Shown piece by piece: positions 11,116 to 23,262 of a DNA stretch of 64,000 nucleotides. The position numbers were made by a program, and so were the translations under genes. Source of the DNA: Antilocapra americana. Its lineage: Eukaryota > Chordata > Mammalia > Artiodactyla > Antilocapridae. Under the pieces are notes generated by a model. That model was not told the origin of the DNA. It ran no database searches and worked only from the letters and a program-made list of their open reading frames with translations. The stretch is from positions 12,215,564 to 12,279,563 of the forward strand of contig ML662449.1 in assembly GCA_007570785.1 (NCBI GenBank), read 5' to 3'. The number at the start of each line of letters is the position of its first letter. The stretch's first letter is position 1.

Positions 11116-12738
11116 CATATAGATTCAGTTCAGTTCAGTTCAGTCACTCAGTCATGTCCAACCCTTTGCGACCACATGAATCCCACCATGCCAGGCCTCC
11201 CTGTCCATCACCAACTCCTAGAGTTTACTCAGACTCGTGTTCATAGAGTCGATGATGCCATCCAGCCATCTCATTCTCTGTTGTCCCCTTCTGCTCCTGC
11301 ATCAGGGTCTTTTCCAGTGAGTCAATTCTTCGTATGAGGTGGCCAAAGTACTGGAGTTTCAGCTTAAACATCAGTCCTTCCAATGAACACCCAGGACTGA
11401 TCTCCTTTAGGATGGACTGGTTGGATCTCTTTGCAATCCAACAGACTCTCAAGAGTCTTCTCCAACACCACTGTTCAAAAGTATCAATTCTTCGATGCTC
11501 AGCTTTCTTTATAGTCCAACTCTGCCATCCATACATGACTACTGGAAAAACCATAGCCTTGACTAGACAGACCTTTGTTGACAAAGTAATGTCTCTGCTT
11601 TTTAATATGCTGTCTAGGTTGGCCATAACTTTCCTTCCAAGGAGCAAGCATTTAATTTCATGGCTGTAATCACCATCTGCAGTGATTTTGGAGCCCCCAA
11701 AAATAAAGTCTGCCACTGTTTCCACTGTTTCCCCATCTATCTGCCATGAAGTGATGGGACCAGATGTCATGATCTTCGTTTTCTGAATGTTGAGCTTTAA
11801 GCCAACTTTTTCACTCTCCTCTTTCACTTTCACCAAGAGGCTTTTTAGTTCCTCTTCACTTTCTGCCTCAAGGGTGGTGTCATCTGCATATCTGAGATTA
11901 TTGATATTTCTCCCTGCAATCTTGATTCCAGCTTATGCTTCTTACAGCCCAGCATTTCTTATGATGTACTCTGCATATAAGTTAAATAAGCAGGGTAACA
12001 ATATGCAGCCTTGACGTACCTCCTTTTCCTGTTTGGAACCAGTCTGTTGTTCCATGTCCAGTTCTAACTGTTGCTTCCTGACCTGTATACAAGTTTCTCA
12101 AGAGGCAGGTCAGGTGGTCTGGTGTTCCTATCTCTTTCAGAATTTTCCACAGTTTATTGTGATCCACACAGTCAAAGGCTTTGGCATAGTCAATAAAGTA
12201 TAAATAGATGTTTTTCTGGAACTCTCTTGCTTTTTTGATGATCCAGCAGATGTTTGCAATTTGATCTCTAGTTCTTCTGCCTTTTCTAAAACCAGCTTGA
12301 ACATCTGGAAGTTCATGGTTCATGTACGGTTGAAGCCTCGCTTGGAGAATTTTGAGCAATACTTTGCTAGCATGTGAGAAGAGTGCAATTGTGCAGTAGT
12401 TTGAGCATTCTTTGGCATTGCTTTTCTTTGGGATTGGAATGAAAACCGACCTTTTCCAGTCCTGTGGCCACTGCTGAGTTTTCCAAATTTGCCGGCATAT
12501 TGAATGCAGCACTTTCACAGCATCATCTTTCAGGATTTGAAATAGCTCAGCTGGAATTCCATCACCTCCACTAGCTTTGTTCATAGTGATGCTTCCTAAG
12601 GCCCACTTGACTTCACATTCCAAGATGTCTGGCTCTAGGTGAGTGGTCACACCATCGTGATTATCTGGCCCATGAAGATCTTTTTTGTATAGTTCTTCTA
12701 TGTATTCTTGCCACCTCTTCTTAATATCTTCTGCTTCT
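11116..12738 (-). mobile_element. BovB LINE, 5'-truncated, antisense
   Basis: Starts on the plus strand with repeated ttcag (the 3' tail) and runs to about 12738 inside the reverse transcriptase region. On the minus strand the frame 11982-12650 carries the AFDCVDH reverse transcriptase motif and 11225-11836 the C-terminal region. A frameshift or stop separates them near the YADD region (about 11890). The copy is less damaged than 3167-6085 but lacks the whole endonuclease half. Confidence 0.92.
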
Positions 12739-12784
12739 CAACCAAAAAAAAACAATTTTGCTGTTTCCTAAACATTATAGGTAT

Positions 12785-13318
12785 GTTTCTGCCTTCAAAA
12801 TTTTTGCACTTCTTCCTGGAATGTTCTTTCAATAGGCATCCGTAAGGTTTGTTTCTTCTTTTCTTCATGTCTTTGCTCAAATGTTACCTTCTCAGCTTTT
12901 CCCAACCACCGTCTTTAAGCTACAATACCCTTTTCCTCCTGCCTTATATTTTCTCTTCCTTTCCTGTTTTTTTTCTTCTCCATATTATTTATTACCTTCT
13001 AAATAAATAGAGAAAGGAATGGCAATCCACTCCAGTATTCTTGCCTGGAGAATCTCATGGATGGAGGAGACTGGAGGGCCCCAATCCATGGGGTCGTAAA
13101 GAGTTGGGTACAATTGAGCAATTAACACACACAAATAAATAATAATTTAAAAGCCTAGTGATTGATATGTCCATTTCCTACCATTATAATCAAAGTGTAT
13201 GAGAGCAAGGATTTTTTTTTTTTTTTTGGTCTTGTTTTGTTCACTTTTGTGTGCCAAGTGCCTAGAATAGTACCTGGTGCTTAGAGAATTCAACATTTAT
13301 TTGTTAAGTAAATGAATT
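12785..13318 (+). mobile_element. L2 LINE 3' end, split by a BovA insertion
   Basis: The left part (ctgccttcaaaatttttgca, gctcaaatgttaccttctca) and the right part (gagagcaaggatttt, gtgccaagtgcctagaatag, then aacatttatttgttaagtaa) match the two consecutive ends of the L2 3' region. Removing the BovA at 13009-13132 restores continuity. A T-rich tract (about 13211-13227) lies within the right part. Confidence 0.7.
13009..13132 (+). mobile_element. BovA monomer SINE
   Basis: A single BovA unit (aatggcaatccactccagta, then tccatggggtcgtaaagagt). Flanking aaataaat at 13001-13008 and 13133-13140 is a target duplication, and the insertion splits an L2. Confidence 0.88.
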
Positions 13319-15931
13319 TTAAAAAACATCCCAATATGTGGGTCAGACAACACACAGCTGGAGATCGGATTTAATGCATGGGTCATGAGTTTACAACTTC
13401 TGTTTCAGACCCTTACTGAGAAGTCCTTGGAGGAAAGTGCCATTTAGAGTTGCAAGCAATTTCCTGCCTCCCACAAAGTAGATGTTTGATTTATTTTGTT
13501 CTGGGAAATAGACCACAAGGAATTTTTAAGAAAAGTTTTATAAATTCCAGGGAGTCCCATGCCTGCCTGCCTGTCTGTCTCTTCACAGAAGACTGTGAGA
13601 GAAGTCTATTTCTCATACTATTCTGCTATAAATTCTAGAATTGTTCACATCCAAATTTCTGTTTCAGTCCTGCTGTGGGGGCCAGTTGTGGTCCCCATAG
13701 TTACACCAGCCAATACATTCCCTTTTGTGTATTCAATCGGTTTGAGCTGGGTTTCTGTCACTGTGAATGAGAGAGTCCTGACAAGTTTAATGCCATTTGG
13801 GGCAAGCTGTTTCATGTTTCTGACTCTCAGCTTCCCCTCTTGTAAAAAGAGAAGGGGTCAGATTAGATAATCAGCAAAGCCCCTTCTAGGATTTTAACAT
13901 TTCAGAATTCTTGTACATGTAAGGCCACCATCTACAGAACCCAAACATTTTTGACTGTGGGCAAACTTGGTTCCCTGGAGCCACATGCCACTCTTGGCTT
14001 GAGCACCACAGCCCCTCCAACATGACAGTGTCTATTGCTTCCACCTCTTTTTGGGGGTTGGTTGTTCTGATCACATGTTCTGCACACGTGCTCCTGTTGG
14101 AAGACCTGCCTGTATTTCACTTCTTGTATCTCCAGATATGTCCTCCAATATGATCTTTGTGAACACATTTTCCTTCTTCCTCACCCCAGCTACTATTTGC
14201 CTTTTCCTCTCTTTTTCCATGTCTCGCTAAAAAGTCATGATCACTTGTTCCACAGCATTTAGACATTCTTAGATCTTTCATGCCAGGACCCTAGTATGTG
14301 AATCTTCCTCTTGCGTCAGCTCCTGCCCCATCCTTTTCCTAAACACAGCCCACTTCCAAATGAATAGAAAATTCTCAATGAGATTAAAACTTTCATTTAG
14401 GCCAGGAAAAGAGCTTATCTTCTGAAAACACCAACTTTCCACTTAGCAAGTGTTCTTGAGGGTAAGAAATAAAAGTATTAGCTTAACACTTTCTTGGAAT
14501 GTGGAGACAGGATATCCAGAAAACAAAGCAAAATTAGTTTTGAGTGTGAGTATGACTGTGTGTGTAATGCAAGTGTGTTGGTAATGAACATGCCTTTTAT
14601 ACCCTGAGCTCCCTTTCCTACACCACTGCAAGATCTTCTCCTCCGACTGTTTTAATTGCAGTTCCAAAGTGCAGCCAGGAGGCTACAAATACCTGCTGAA
14701 GTCCCTCTGAATGGAACAGCTTTGTACAAAGTCCACCTCCCAAGAGGGCTGAAGGGAGTAGCGCTCCCACTGAAATGTGGAAAAGGATTGTCCTCCTGTT
14801 ACTGGATGATTTCCCTCAGTGCTTCCTCAGTAGTTTCAGCTACAGCATTTTGCTAAAGCCTCTTGCAAGAATGACTCCTCCAAATCTGGGGAGAAGGACA
14901 GCCCTTCCTTTGTTTAAAGTCTCCTCCACTGCCCACCCTGCCCGTGGGTACTGGGTGGAAAAGTGTATGTGGTGATGTTCTGAAACAAAGGAGCGCTGGA
15001 CCTGTCACCAACGCCATGCAAGTGGGGAGCGCAGGGGGATCCACTATGTGCAGAGCTTAGAAAAGGGGCCCATTGCTTTTCCAGTCTTTGAGAGAAATCT
15101 GTGTGTTCAAGGTATAATCTCCCCTTGGGGGCCGAACTCCTCTGATTTTGTTAACAAATATACTCATATTAGATGCCATTCTTTTATTCTTTTTACACAT
15201 AGCTCTTTATTAGATGCTATTGTCTTCTCTTCTCCACCCCTACCAGCCCTCACCCCGTTCCCTGACCCTTCTAGAAAATCAGCGTGCATCTGAACACTGG
15301 AAGGAGAGGAAGGCGGTGTGCCCCCTTCATCCCAGCCTGCCAGAAAGACCCAGGCGCTCATCTGCAAAGACAGCTGCGGCTGAACGGGATGTGTTTCCAT
15401 CCTCCAGTGTTTCCTGTCTTTCTAGTGACTTCCTATCTCTCTGTGATTGACAAATCGTTTTAAGATGCTGGAGACTGATGAAAAACAAAACCAAATCCTG
15501 CTGTGATCCTTTCAGGACTTAGTGTGATCAAAAAGGAGAAGGCTGAAGGAACATCGCCCTGAAGAGAGGAAGGCAAGACCAGGGGCTCTGTCTCAAGGCC
15601 TAGAGCTCTGAGTCGCCCTGGCACAGGCATGAAAGACCCAGACCCGCAGAAAGGAATGGGCAGAGCCCCTAAACCCAGGTAAGTCTGAGGAACCCCTGGA
15701 GGGTTACTTTTCATGGCCTTCCTTTTCCTCTCGCGTAATTTGCGAGGTTTGGGAGAAAATTCCCTCACACCCTTGCACCTCACTGTTCTCCTTTGTAAAC
15801 GGAAGGGCTCTGCGATAGGCACTTCTGAGATCCTGTGGTTCTGAGGCTAACGAAGCAGGAGGGGCCGCGTCTCACGCAGCGGGGCTGTCTAGTGGGGTCC
15901 CCAAAGGTGGCTACACTGCTCTTTCCAGACC
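13319..15931. other. Intergenic, no recognised gene
   Basis: About 2.6 kb free of ruminant retroposons. Short frames at 13559-13870, 15048-15293 and 15460-15822 overlap frames on the opposite strand and have no recognised domain. A primate or pig alignment would show whether any of it is conserved. Confidence 0.4.
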
Positions 15932-16115
15932 AGTGGTTCTCAAACTTGAGGTGCATCAGGATCCCCTGGAGGGTTTGCTGAAGCGGGCTGTTGGCCCCAC
16001 CCCTAGAGTTGCCTTTCAGTAGGACTGGGGTGGGGCCTGAGAATTTACACTTCTAACAAGTTCCCAGGTGCGCCCCTGCCGCTAGTCTGGGGATCGCGCG
16101 TTGAGCATCACTAGG
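15932..16115 (+). mobile_element. MER5A-like hAT remnant
   Basis: Begins cagtggttctcaaacttgag, continues catcaggatcccctggaggg and tggggcctgagaatttacac, and ends near ttgagcatcactaggag. This is the MER5A layout of an end, a middle and a complementary end. It is somewhat more GC-rich than the usual copy. Confidence 0.78.
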
Positions 16116-16149
16116 AGCAACGCCTAGGGCGTGGGGGAACCTCTGAGGT

Positions 16150-16155
16150 CACGTG
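16150..16155. promoter_or_regulatory. CACGTG E-box
   Basis: The context ggtcacgtgggtgg matches strong USF/TFE-type E-boxes (GTCACGTG). It lies 57 bases from a CTCF-like motif in the same GC-richer patch (about 15.85-16.5 kb). Occupancy is not shown by sequence alone. Confidence 0.4.
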
Positions 16156-16211
16156 GGTGGAGCAAAGGCCGCCTGGGCAGCCGCCCTCAGGATGCGTACC
16201 TCTCCCTCCCA

Positions 16212-16227
16212 CCTGCAGGGGGCAGCC
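16212..16227 (+). promoter_or_regulatory. CTCF-like motif
   Basis: cctgcagggggcagcc fits the CTCF core CCASYAGRKGGCR with one mismatch (T for A at the third base). It is not inside a recognised SINE. Function as an insulator or loop anchor is an inference. Confidence 0.45.
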
Positions 16228-17123
16228 TGGTTCTGCCTCAGCCTAGAGGAAGCGCCGGGTTAAGTTACCTCAGGATAAAATAAATACTCCGGTCTCCTGA
16301 AAAGTCCTAGGTAGATGTAAACCTACCTCTGGGGTCTGAGGAACCCCTGTAGACTGTGTTCTTAAGCGTGGATGGCTGGGGTTTTACTACTGAAAGAGAC
16401 CAACTCTGCTAATGCTGGACTCCCGGGTAGGAAGCTCCCAAGTGCGGGCTTAGCCTCAGGGCCCCGGAAATGTTCCACGGACGAACAAATTAAGACGCTG
16501 AATACTTGTGCAAGAGCTGATGAAAGAGAAGGGCAGAAAGTGATGGGATGAGTTTTTCACATGGTCAGTCTACCGGGGCACTGACCATTGTTTCGGAAAG
16601 AAAGAGTATCTTCTGGTGCTGGGTGATTCTCCCCTGTGAAACTGCACAGGCCTTCCCAGAGGCTAACGTGCTCAGATGGGCAGAGGGCTGCAGGAGCAAA
16701 ACCAGCCAGCAGGGGTCGCCTCCACATTTGCTCCTTGGGGGGCGTCTTAGCCTTGTGCAAGACATTCCCCAGTCCCTCTGTTCTTAAATTTTTTTTAAAG
16801 CCCATTATACTGAGAAGCCTAAAACTTGTATTTAAAACAAAGTGAGAATAAATAAGCCATACAAGACAAAAAACCAAAGAAAACCTCCAAGCTGCCTTTT
16901 ATATGTGCAGCAGAGACAGGCAGCCTACGGAGTCTGGACTGCTCCAATAGATAAGAGCTCTCCCACCCAGGAAGCTGCTCGGCTCATAGACTTGCCCAGT
17001 ATGGAAAAGAAAGGCTTTATGGGGATGTGGGAGCAGCAGCAGAGGCTCTCAGATGGGGAGAAGGTGCTTTGAGGGTCAAGACAGAAGGCTAAGCTTCTTA
17101 GAAAGAATTCCTCTTTCCCCTCT
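16228..17123. other. Intergenic, no recognised gene
   Basis: A GC-richer patch tails off after about 16.5 kb. Overlapping frames on both strands at 16548-16877 show no recognised domain. Confidence 0.4.
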
Positions 17124-17293
17124 AGGCTTCCCTGGTAGCTCAGACAGTAAAGAATCTGCCGTCCATCCCTGGGTCAGAAAGATCCACTGGCACAGGGAAT
17201 GGCTATCCACTCCAGTATTCTTGCCTGGGAAATCCCTTGAACAGAGGAGCCTGGCAAGCTACTGTCCACGGGGTTGAAAAGAGTCAGAGTACT
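17124..17293 (+). mobile_element. Bov-tA SINE, internally deleted
   Basis: Head aggcttccctggtagctcag, then tccctgggtcagaaagatcc, ccactccagtattcttgcct and gttgaaaagagtcagagt. Part of the tRNA-related segment is missing compared with other copies. Confidence 0.87.
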
Positions 17294-17779
17294 TCATCCC
17301 TCAGGTTAGGAGGTCAACTTTGGGCAGAGATTCAAGGCAGAGCCTGAAGACGAACCTAACAGTCTGATTATCTACTCTGGTGTACTCCGTTTTCCACTAC
17401 CTGTGGATTTCTGCCCAAGCTCAAGATATTTAGGTGTGAAAGTGGTACACACCAGGCCCACTATCAGTAAAGATAGAGGCCTTCTGGGTGGTCTCTAAGG
17501 GTGGTCCTGGGCTTGTACTGCCCCATCCCCACACTCTCAAAGTCCGTTTAGTGGCCTTAGTCGTCATGCCATGGGGCACAGTCAGCATGTAAGACCAGCT
17601 GTGGCTGTGAGACAGAGCAACCCAACGTGGTGCAGCTGTAGGCCAACCCACAGTTGACCACTGGAACAACACATGACCCTCCTTAGCAACATTATCTGTC
17701 CCCTCTGCTGGTAATGGGACACATCACTACCTGGCACTTTTCACTAAGGCGGTTCCTCCTGCTGTTCATCTCCCCTTCT
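17294..17779. other. Intergenic, no recognised feature
   Basis: Contains an 80-codon minus frame at 17430-17672 with no recognised homology. I see no repeat. Confidence 0.35.
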
Positions 17780-18080
17780 CCAAAATTCTCCTCCTCTGTA
17801 TTGTCAGTCTTCTTTGGTAGTATCATCATTCACAAAATCACCTAAACAGGAAACTTTCTGGTTAGTTTTTGCTATATCTCCACCATCCACATTCTGGCCA
17901 AGCCAAGAAATTCTGATTATCCTCCCTTCTCCACAGCCACTAGTTAGGACTCATCTGGATGGCTACTGGCCCCTATTCTCATCCTCAGCACTGATTCGAG
18001 ATGCTAGATGCTCTGAAACTCTTATTTGATTATGGAATTCCCCCACTTAAATACCATGCATAGCTCCCCAAGCCTATAGA
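17780..18080 (+). mobile_element. Possible decayed L2
   Basis: Phrases such as 'caccatccacattctggccaagcc', 'ctggatggctactggcccc' and 'taccatgcatagctcccc' resemble the part of the L2 3' region upstream of its conserved end. It is too diverged for a firm call. Confidence 0.4.
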
Positions 18081-19389
18081 ATATGTGGCTGCATCCCTTT
18101 CCAGAACTAGGAACCAGATAGGGTATAGATAAATGAATGAGTGAATGAAGAGAAACTAACAGATGGGGAAGAGGAATTGGTAAGAGAGTTTTATTGAATT
18201 CCTGTCATGAGGGAGACCACCCACTGTAATCCTGTAAGCCCTACTATGCCCTGGAGTTGAATTTCAATGAGTACAAGGGAATAAACATTGTATTTAAAAT
18301 TTTTTATTCCATTATTCATGCCACAGGAGCCAGGCATGCTTCCCATTTCCTTTTCCACACTACTTATGGATTCCAAAAACACTTTGCACTGCTTCCCTCA
18401 CATCCACATAAATGAGAAATGAAGTGCTGTGGAGCCTGAGAGACCATCCCCCAGAGCATCTTTCTGTAGTCAGTTGGGTGGGTGTACAGTTCTAACCTTC
18501 TAGTCCTGCCTGGCCTCTAGCTGGAAAAAAGAATGTGGTCTTAAAAAGAGAGAAATAGTTCCTCTTGTAACACAGGCCTTTATCGTATACCCACCTTAGA
18601 AAATGACCACTTTTTCTGAACACACCCACACAAACACATTGGCTTCTTATAAAAACTGCTGTTATTGTGTTTTTTTCCTTAATGTCTTCATTTTGAGGGT
18701 GATTGGCCCTTGCTGCTGCACTTGACAGGAGCTAACAAGTAACCACATGTGGATGTCACGGATGCGGTGACTGGACTGTCCCAGGGATGAGGCCATGAGA
18801 AGCTGGTTTGGTGTTTGTACACCCAGGCAACCGTCATGTTTACTTACTGTCTCTGGTCAGCTTCCAAACCAGCAGCACCACACCCATTAACACCGGGCTC
18901 CATGCTGGTTACTGATGGGTTGGACTGCCAGTTGTGAGGAATTATTACTTTTCACTTGAGCAATTGATGGTTTCATTGGAGGAGAAGCTTTACAAACACA
19001 CATCAGAGTTTCGCTTGACAAAAATCCTAAATACCCAACAAGGTCATGAAAGCAAGAGATGTGTCCTCCTCCCAGTCAGACCATCTGCTCCTCTGCTTTA
19101 GAGGCTGATGTGTATTGTGCTTATCCACCTGTTTGGATTTGTTGAGATCCAAATTGTGTGTTTGGCATGGATCTAGACTTTAGGAACCCACAGATAAATA
19201 AGGTATGGTTGGCCAAGAGGGATAACTATGTGAACAGGTAAATGTAATGCAAGTTCATAAGACTAGAAAAGCAGACAGGAGTAAAGTGCTGTGGGTGGCA
19301 CAGAGGAGGTGGATGGACAAGAGGGGATGGTTTGTGGAATGGATGATACTTGAGCTAGGTGTAAAAGGCAAGGAAGAACATTTGAAGAA
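18081..19389. other. Intergenic, no recognised feature
   Basis: No exon or ruminant repeat is evident. Minor frames (18191-18382, 19247-19432) are short and unsupported. Confidence 0.4.
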
Positions 19390-19620
19390 CAGTACATGCA
19401 AGGTACTGTGCTTGGTGCTTTACCTGCATTGACTCATATGTGGTGTTCACAATAGCCCTGTGAGAAGGGAACTATTATTATCCCCAATTTACAGATGAGG
19501 AAGCAGAGGCTTAGCTTATGGAGGGTAAGTCACTTGTCTAAGGTCACACACCTAGTAAGTCAAGAACTTGGGATGTGAGATATTGCCAGGTATGTAGTAC
19601 TCACTCAGTAAACATTATAC
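19390..19620 (-). mobile_element. MIR SINE, antisense
   Basis: The text tattattatccccaatttaca, gatgaggaagcagaggctta and aggtcacacacctagtaagt is the reverse complement of the MIR consensus core and tRNA-related part. Confidence 0.75.
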
Positions 19621-21334
19621 ATTATTATTTTATTATTATAATCATTAAGCACAGGGCTACTGCCTCTAAAGTCCATGTCCCTGAGACTGTTATCATGGCT
19701 CCAGCAGTATATGAAATAAGATATCTGATTCTTACCCTGGGTCACTAGAGGCATGAATCCTTTTTGGTGGTGTTCTTAATGTTCTGAGTTAAAACTTGGA
19801 GCCTTGATAAATTCTGGAGAAGGCAGACTTGTCTTTGGCTCCCATAGGTCACCCTCATGTGCTTCTCTTCCTTCAGGCTGCTCTTCTGTTCTTTCCCCAC
19901 TTCTGAAAAATCTATTTCTTGATAAGGGGTCAGACCATTCAAGTCAAAATCTTAGAACCTGAAACATGGAGTCACTTGGTTTAGCTCCTTGATTTTACAG
20001 ATGCAAAAACCAAGGCCAGCTTAACAAGATTCTTTTTGGTTCAAGAGACGTAACCCAACTTAAACAATCTCAAGTGAAAATGGGAGATATATTCGTTTTC
20101 AAGGGTGAAACTACCTTCAGGGGTTAAAAACAAATGCTGTTGGTTTGTTAGTGCTCTCTTTTTAATCTTAGATCTTTTGTCTTTACTTCAAAATGTAATG
20201 TCTTAAATTGTTCTTTGTAGAGTTGGAATTCTTTTTTATGATTAGTAGAGGATATGGCCATGAGAAACCCCAGGCTATATCATTTCATATTAGTAATTTC
20301 AGATGAAACAGAGAACTTCTGTCTCCTTGTTTTAGTATATATAAATCCAATCTGATTGGCCCAGTTTGGGTCACATGGCTACTTCTTGAACCAATCACTG
20401 TGGCTAACTGTATGTGCTATGATGAAAGGTGACCTGGGTCTCATGTTATCCCATTGAGGGGTTCAGGAGAGATGGCAGGTATTATGGAGGGTTGCTCTCA
20501 CCAAAAGGGCAGTGAGGTTATCAGCTGTCTAAGTCCCCAGAGGTTACCATGTCCTGATGTCTAGGCCTTTACATAATCCGCTCCCTTAAAGTGTGAGTTT
20601 GATCTAGTGATTCACTTCTAATGTATAGAATACAGTGAAGGTGATAGAATATTCCTTCTAACATTATTTTACCAAAGTCTATGATCCCCCTTTCCCCCTT
20701 GCTTACTCTGATGAAGCCAACTCCCATATTATAAGCTACTCTATGGAAAGGCTCATGTGGCAAGAAGTTGAGGATCAGCTCTGGCTGATAGACAGCAAGT
20801 AACTGAGGCTTTCAATACAATAGCCCACAAGGAGCTGAGTCCTGTCATTAACCACTCACTGAGTGACCTTCAGAGTGGATGCCTCCCCATATGAGCCTTG
20901 AGTGAGGGCAGACCTGGCTGACTCCTTGACTATAGCTTGTGAGAGACCCTGAGCTGGATGATCCAGCTAAGCCGTACTCACATCCCTGACCCATAGGAAC
21001 TGTGAAGTCAGCAGTGCACGTGGATTTAAGCTGCTAAATTTTGGAGTAACTTGCTATACAACAATAGAAAGTTAATACGAGAAGGGACATTGAGCAGACA
21101 GAAAATACACAGATATCTGCTCCAGAACCTACTGGTACCCAAAATACCACCATTGCTCTGGTTTCTGAATGTCCTGAGCTTTCCTCATCAGACTTCCTGC
21201 CAGTTCTGTCTTCCTCCCTGCCTTTAATATCCCCATCTTCTTCATAACTTTTTTTTTTCATTTTCTTTGCTTTTAGGAAAACCAGCAGGAAAGCAAAAGA
21301 ACAAAGAAGAGACATATGTTGAGAAACTAGCAAT
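19621..21334. other. Intergenic, no recognised gene
   Basis: Contains a T run near 21250 and chance minus-strand frames (20569-20763, 21034-21357). Parts of 20030-20560 look like an old interspersed repeat that I cannot name. Confidence 0.35.
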
Positions 21335-21520
21335 AATGAGAGCCTACTATGTGTCAAGAGCTTTGCAGCCCACTTTCCATGATTAGTCTCATTGAATCAT
21401 TTCCCCAAGCCCTAGGAGGCTGGTTTTATTAGATCTGCTCCACAGGTAAGAAAATTGAAGCATGGAGGGTAGACAAAACTTTCTCAAGATCACTTATCAG
21501 GGAAGTGGTAGTGATGGGAC
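21335..21520 (-). mobile_element. MIR SINE, antisense, diverged
   Basis: Reads gagcctactatgtgtcaaga, then ggtaagaaaattgaagcatg and tctcaagatcacttatcagg, following the antisense MIR layout. Confidence 0.6.
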
Positions 21521-23011
21521 ACAAACAAAGCACGTTGGTCCCGCTGCAGCATGCTGCCTGCTGGCATGCAGGTAATTGTTTTCATCCAATAATAGGCCCT
21601 TTGTTCATGCTGATGGGGACACAGGGCTGATTCCAGCATCAGGCCTTCATTTAGAGAGGGCTGACCAGTTTGATTGTACAGTTTTGACAGAATCACTCTG
21701 TTCTTTTCTTTCTGTGCCAACAGGTAAATCTCTAACCAGAACTGCTGCCAGCTAAACAGATCCCTAAGGGAGGGAATCCCTTCGTTACTCTCCAAGTCAA
21801 ACTGCTCCTGTGTTAAACCAAAGCTGAACATGCCAGGGAAGATGCAGTGCCACGCCACCTGCAATGGCCCACCTCAGTGGAGAAGGCCAGCCAGGAATTT
21901 CGGGGCTCAGAGAGGATGTCCTAAGCTTCTTCACTATGAAGGAGGAACCCTTAGTCTCAGCCTCTTCCACACCCAATGGAACGTGTTATGGAGAGGAGTG
22001 TTCTGTTTGCAGATGTAGCTCTGATTCCTTCACCTGGATGGCACTGTAAAGTCTTATCAGCTGAACAAGAGAAACTAAGAACAGAGACTAGAGACAGAGA
22101 CTAACAATTTTCCTGAAATGCTGTTCTGGGCCATGTGAGTCATAGCTGAACCGCCAAGGGAAGCATTTTTAGAACATCACAGAGGGGACAGTCATAGGCC
22201 CAAGCCTTTAAAGGACTGCATTTTTTAGAAGGTCAACTGCTTTTTCCCTGGAGGGGGTCCTTCTAATAAGGGAATGTAGCAATGGATAATTAATAATTGT
22301 GATACTCTGAAAGTGACCTGAAAAAAGAAAAAGTTTACACAGAACCAGCCTCTTATCCAAGATGTGTCTCTTCCCTGCCTACTTCGCTCTGATCTAGGGA
22401 AGAAGTGATGCTTAGCTCAAGTTTCCAGACCCCAGTTCTCACTGTCCTTACCAGCCTACAGTTGCATCTCATTATCAATCTGATTTATAGAGCTGAGAAT
22501 CACATTTTATCAGGATACAACTACATGAGTGGAAATGTATCACCAGTTCCTTTTCCTCCATTTGGATTTTCAATATTCTGTATTAATTACCAAAATCTTT
22601 TAATCAGGACAAACATGTGGTATATTGTGCCAATATCAAGCACATACCTGGTATGTACCAGTAGCTTAATTAGAACAAAATTGGGGGAAGGAGTTAGATG
22701 TATTGGGTCCTAAGGCAGAATTGCCTCCGTATTTCTGAACAAGTCACTCATTTCTGGTTTCTGTCCTCTCTTTAAGGAGTTCTCCCAGACTCCTCTTCCA
22801 TCCCCACTGCTGCATTTTTTTTTCTGTCCCTGCTTTGCGGGCTATTCCACCACCTCCAATGAGATTCTCCAAGGCCCTCTGTCTGCTGAGACTGTGACCT
22901 GCTGAGGCCACATCTTCTCAGTACTGTAGCTGACCCCAGAATGGGTGAGATACTTTTTGCTCAGTTCCTGCAGCTGAGTGTATTCTTGTCAGGCTCACTC
23001 TCTAAGAGTTG
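21521..23011. other. Intergenic, no recognised gene
   Basis: Minus frame 21490-21864 (124 codons) and plus frame 22405-22713 (102 codons) have no recognised domain, splice context or codon bias. No ruminant SINE is present. Confidence 0.35.
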
Positions 23012-23262
23012 CTAATAATGAGAACACTGGTTGAGTGCTTACTGTTTGCTGGGCTCATGCTAAGCTCTTTATGTGCTTTGTTTTCATTAATCCCCGCAAG
23101 AAGCTTGTCCCTTTTGTCATGCTCCTTTACAAATGTGGACAGTGTGGAACAGAGAGGTTAAATAACATGTACAGAGTTGCCCATCTTGTAGTTGTGCTGG
23201 AAGTTGAATGCAGTCAACGGGCTCTAAAACCTGTATTCTGCACTGCAATGCTAGTGACTGAT
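23012..23262 (-). mobile_element. MIR SINE, antisense
   Basis: Reads ggttgagtgcttactgtttg, aagctctttatgtgctttgt, ctttacaaatgtggacagtg, cagagaggttaaataacatg and ttgaatgcagtcaacgggct, the antisense MIR layout in order. Confidence 0.72.

Noticed and set aside
11982..12650. 222-codon reverse-transcriptase-like frame as a possible gene or new retroelement system
   Set aside because: It is a piece of a truncated BovB LINE whose 5' half is missing and whose frame is broken downstream; an ordinary fossil.
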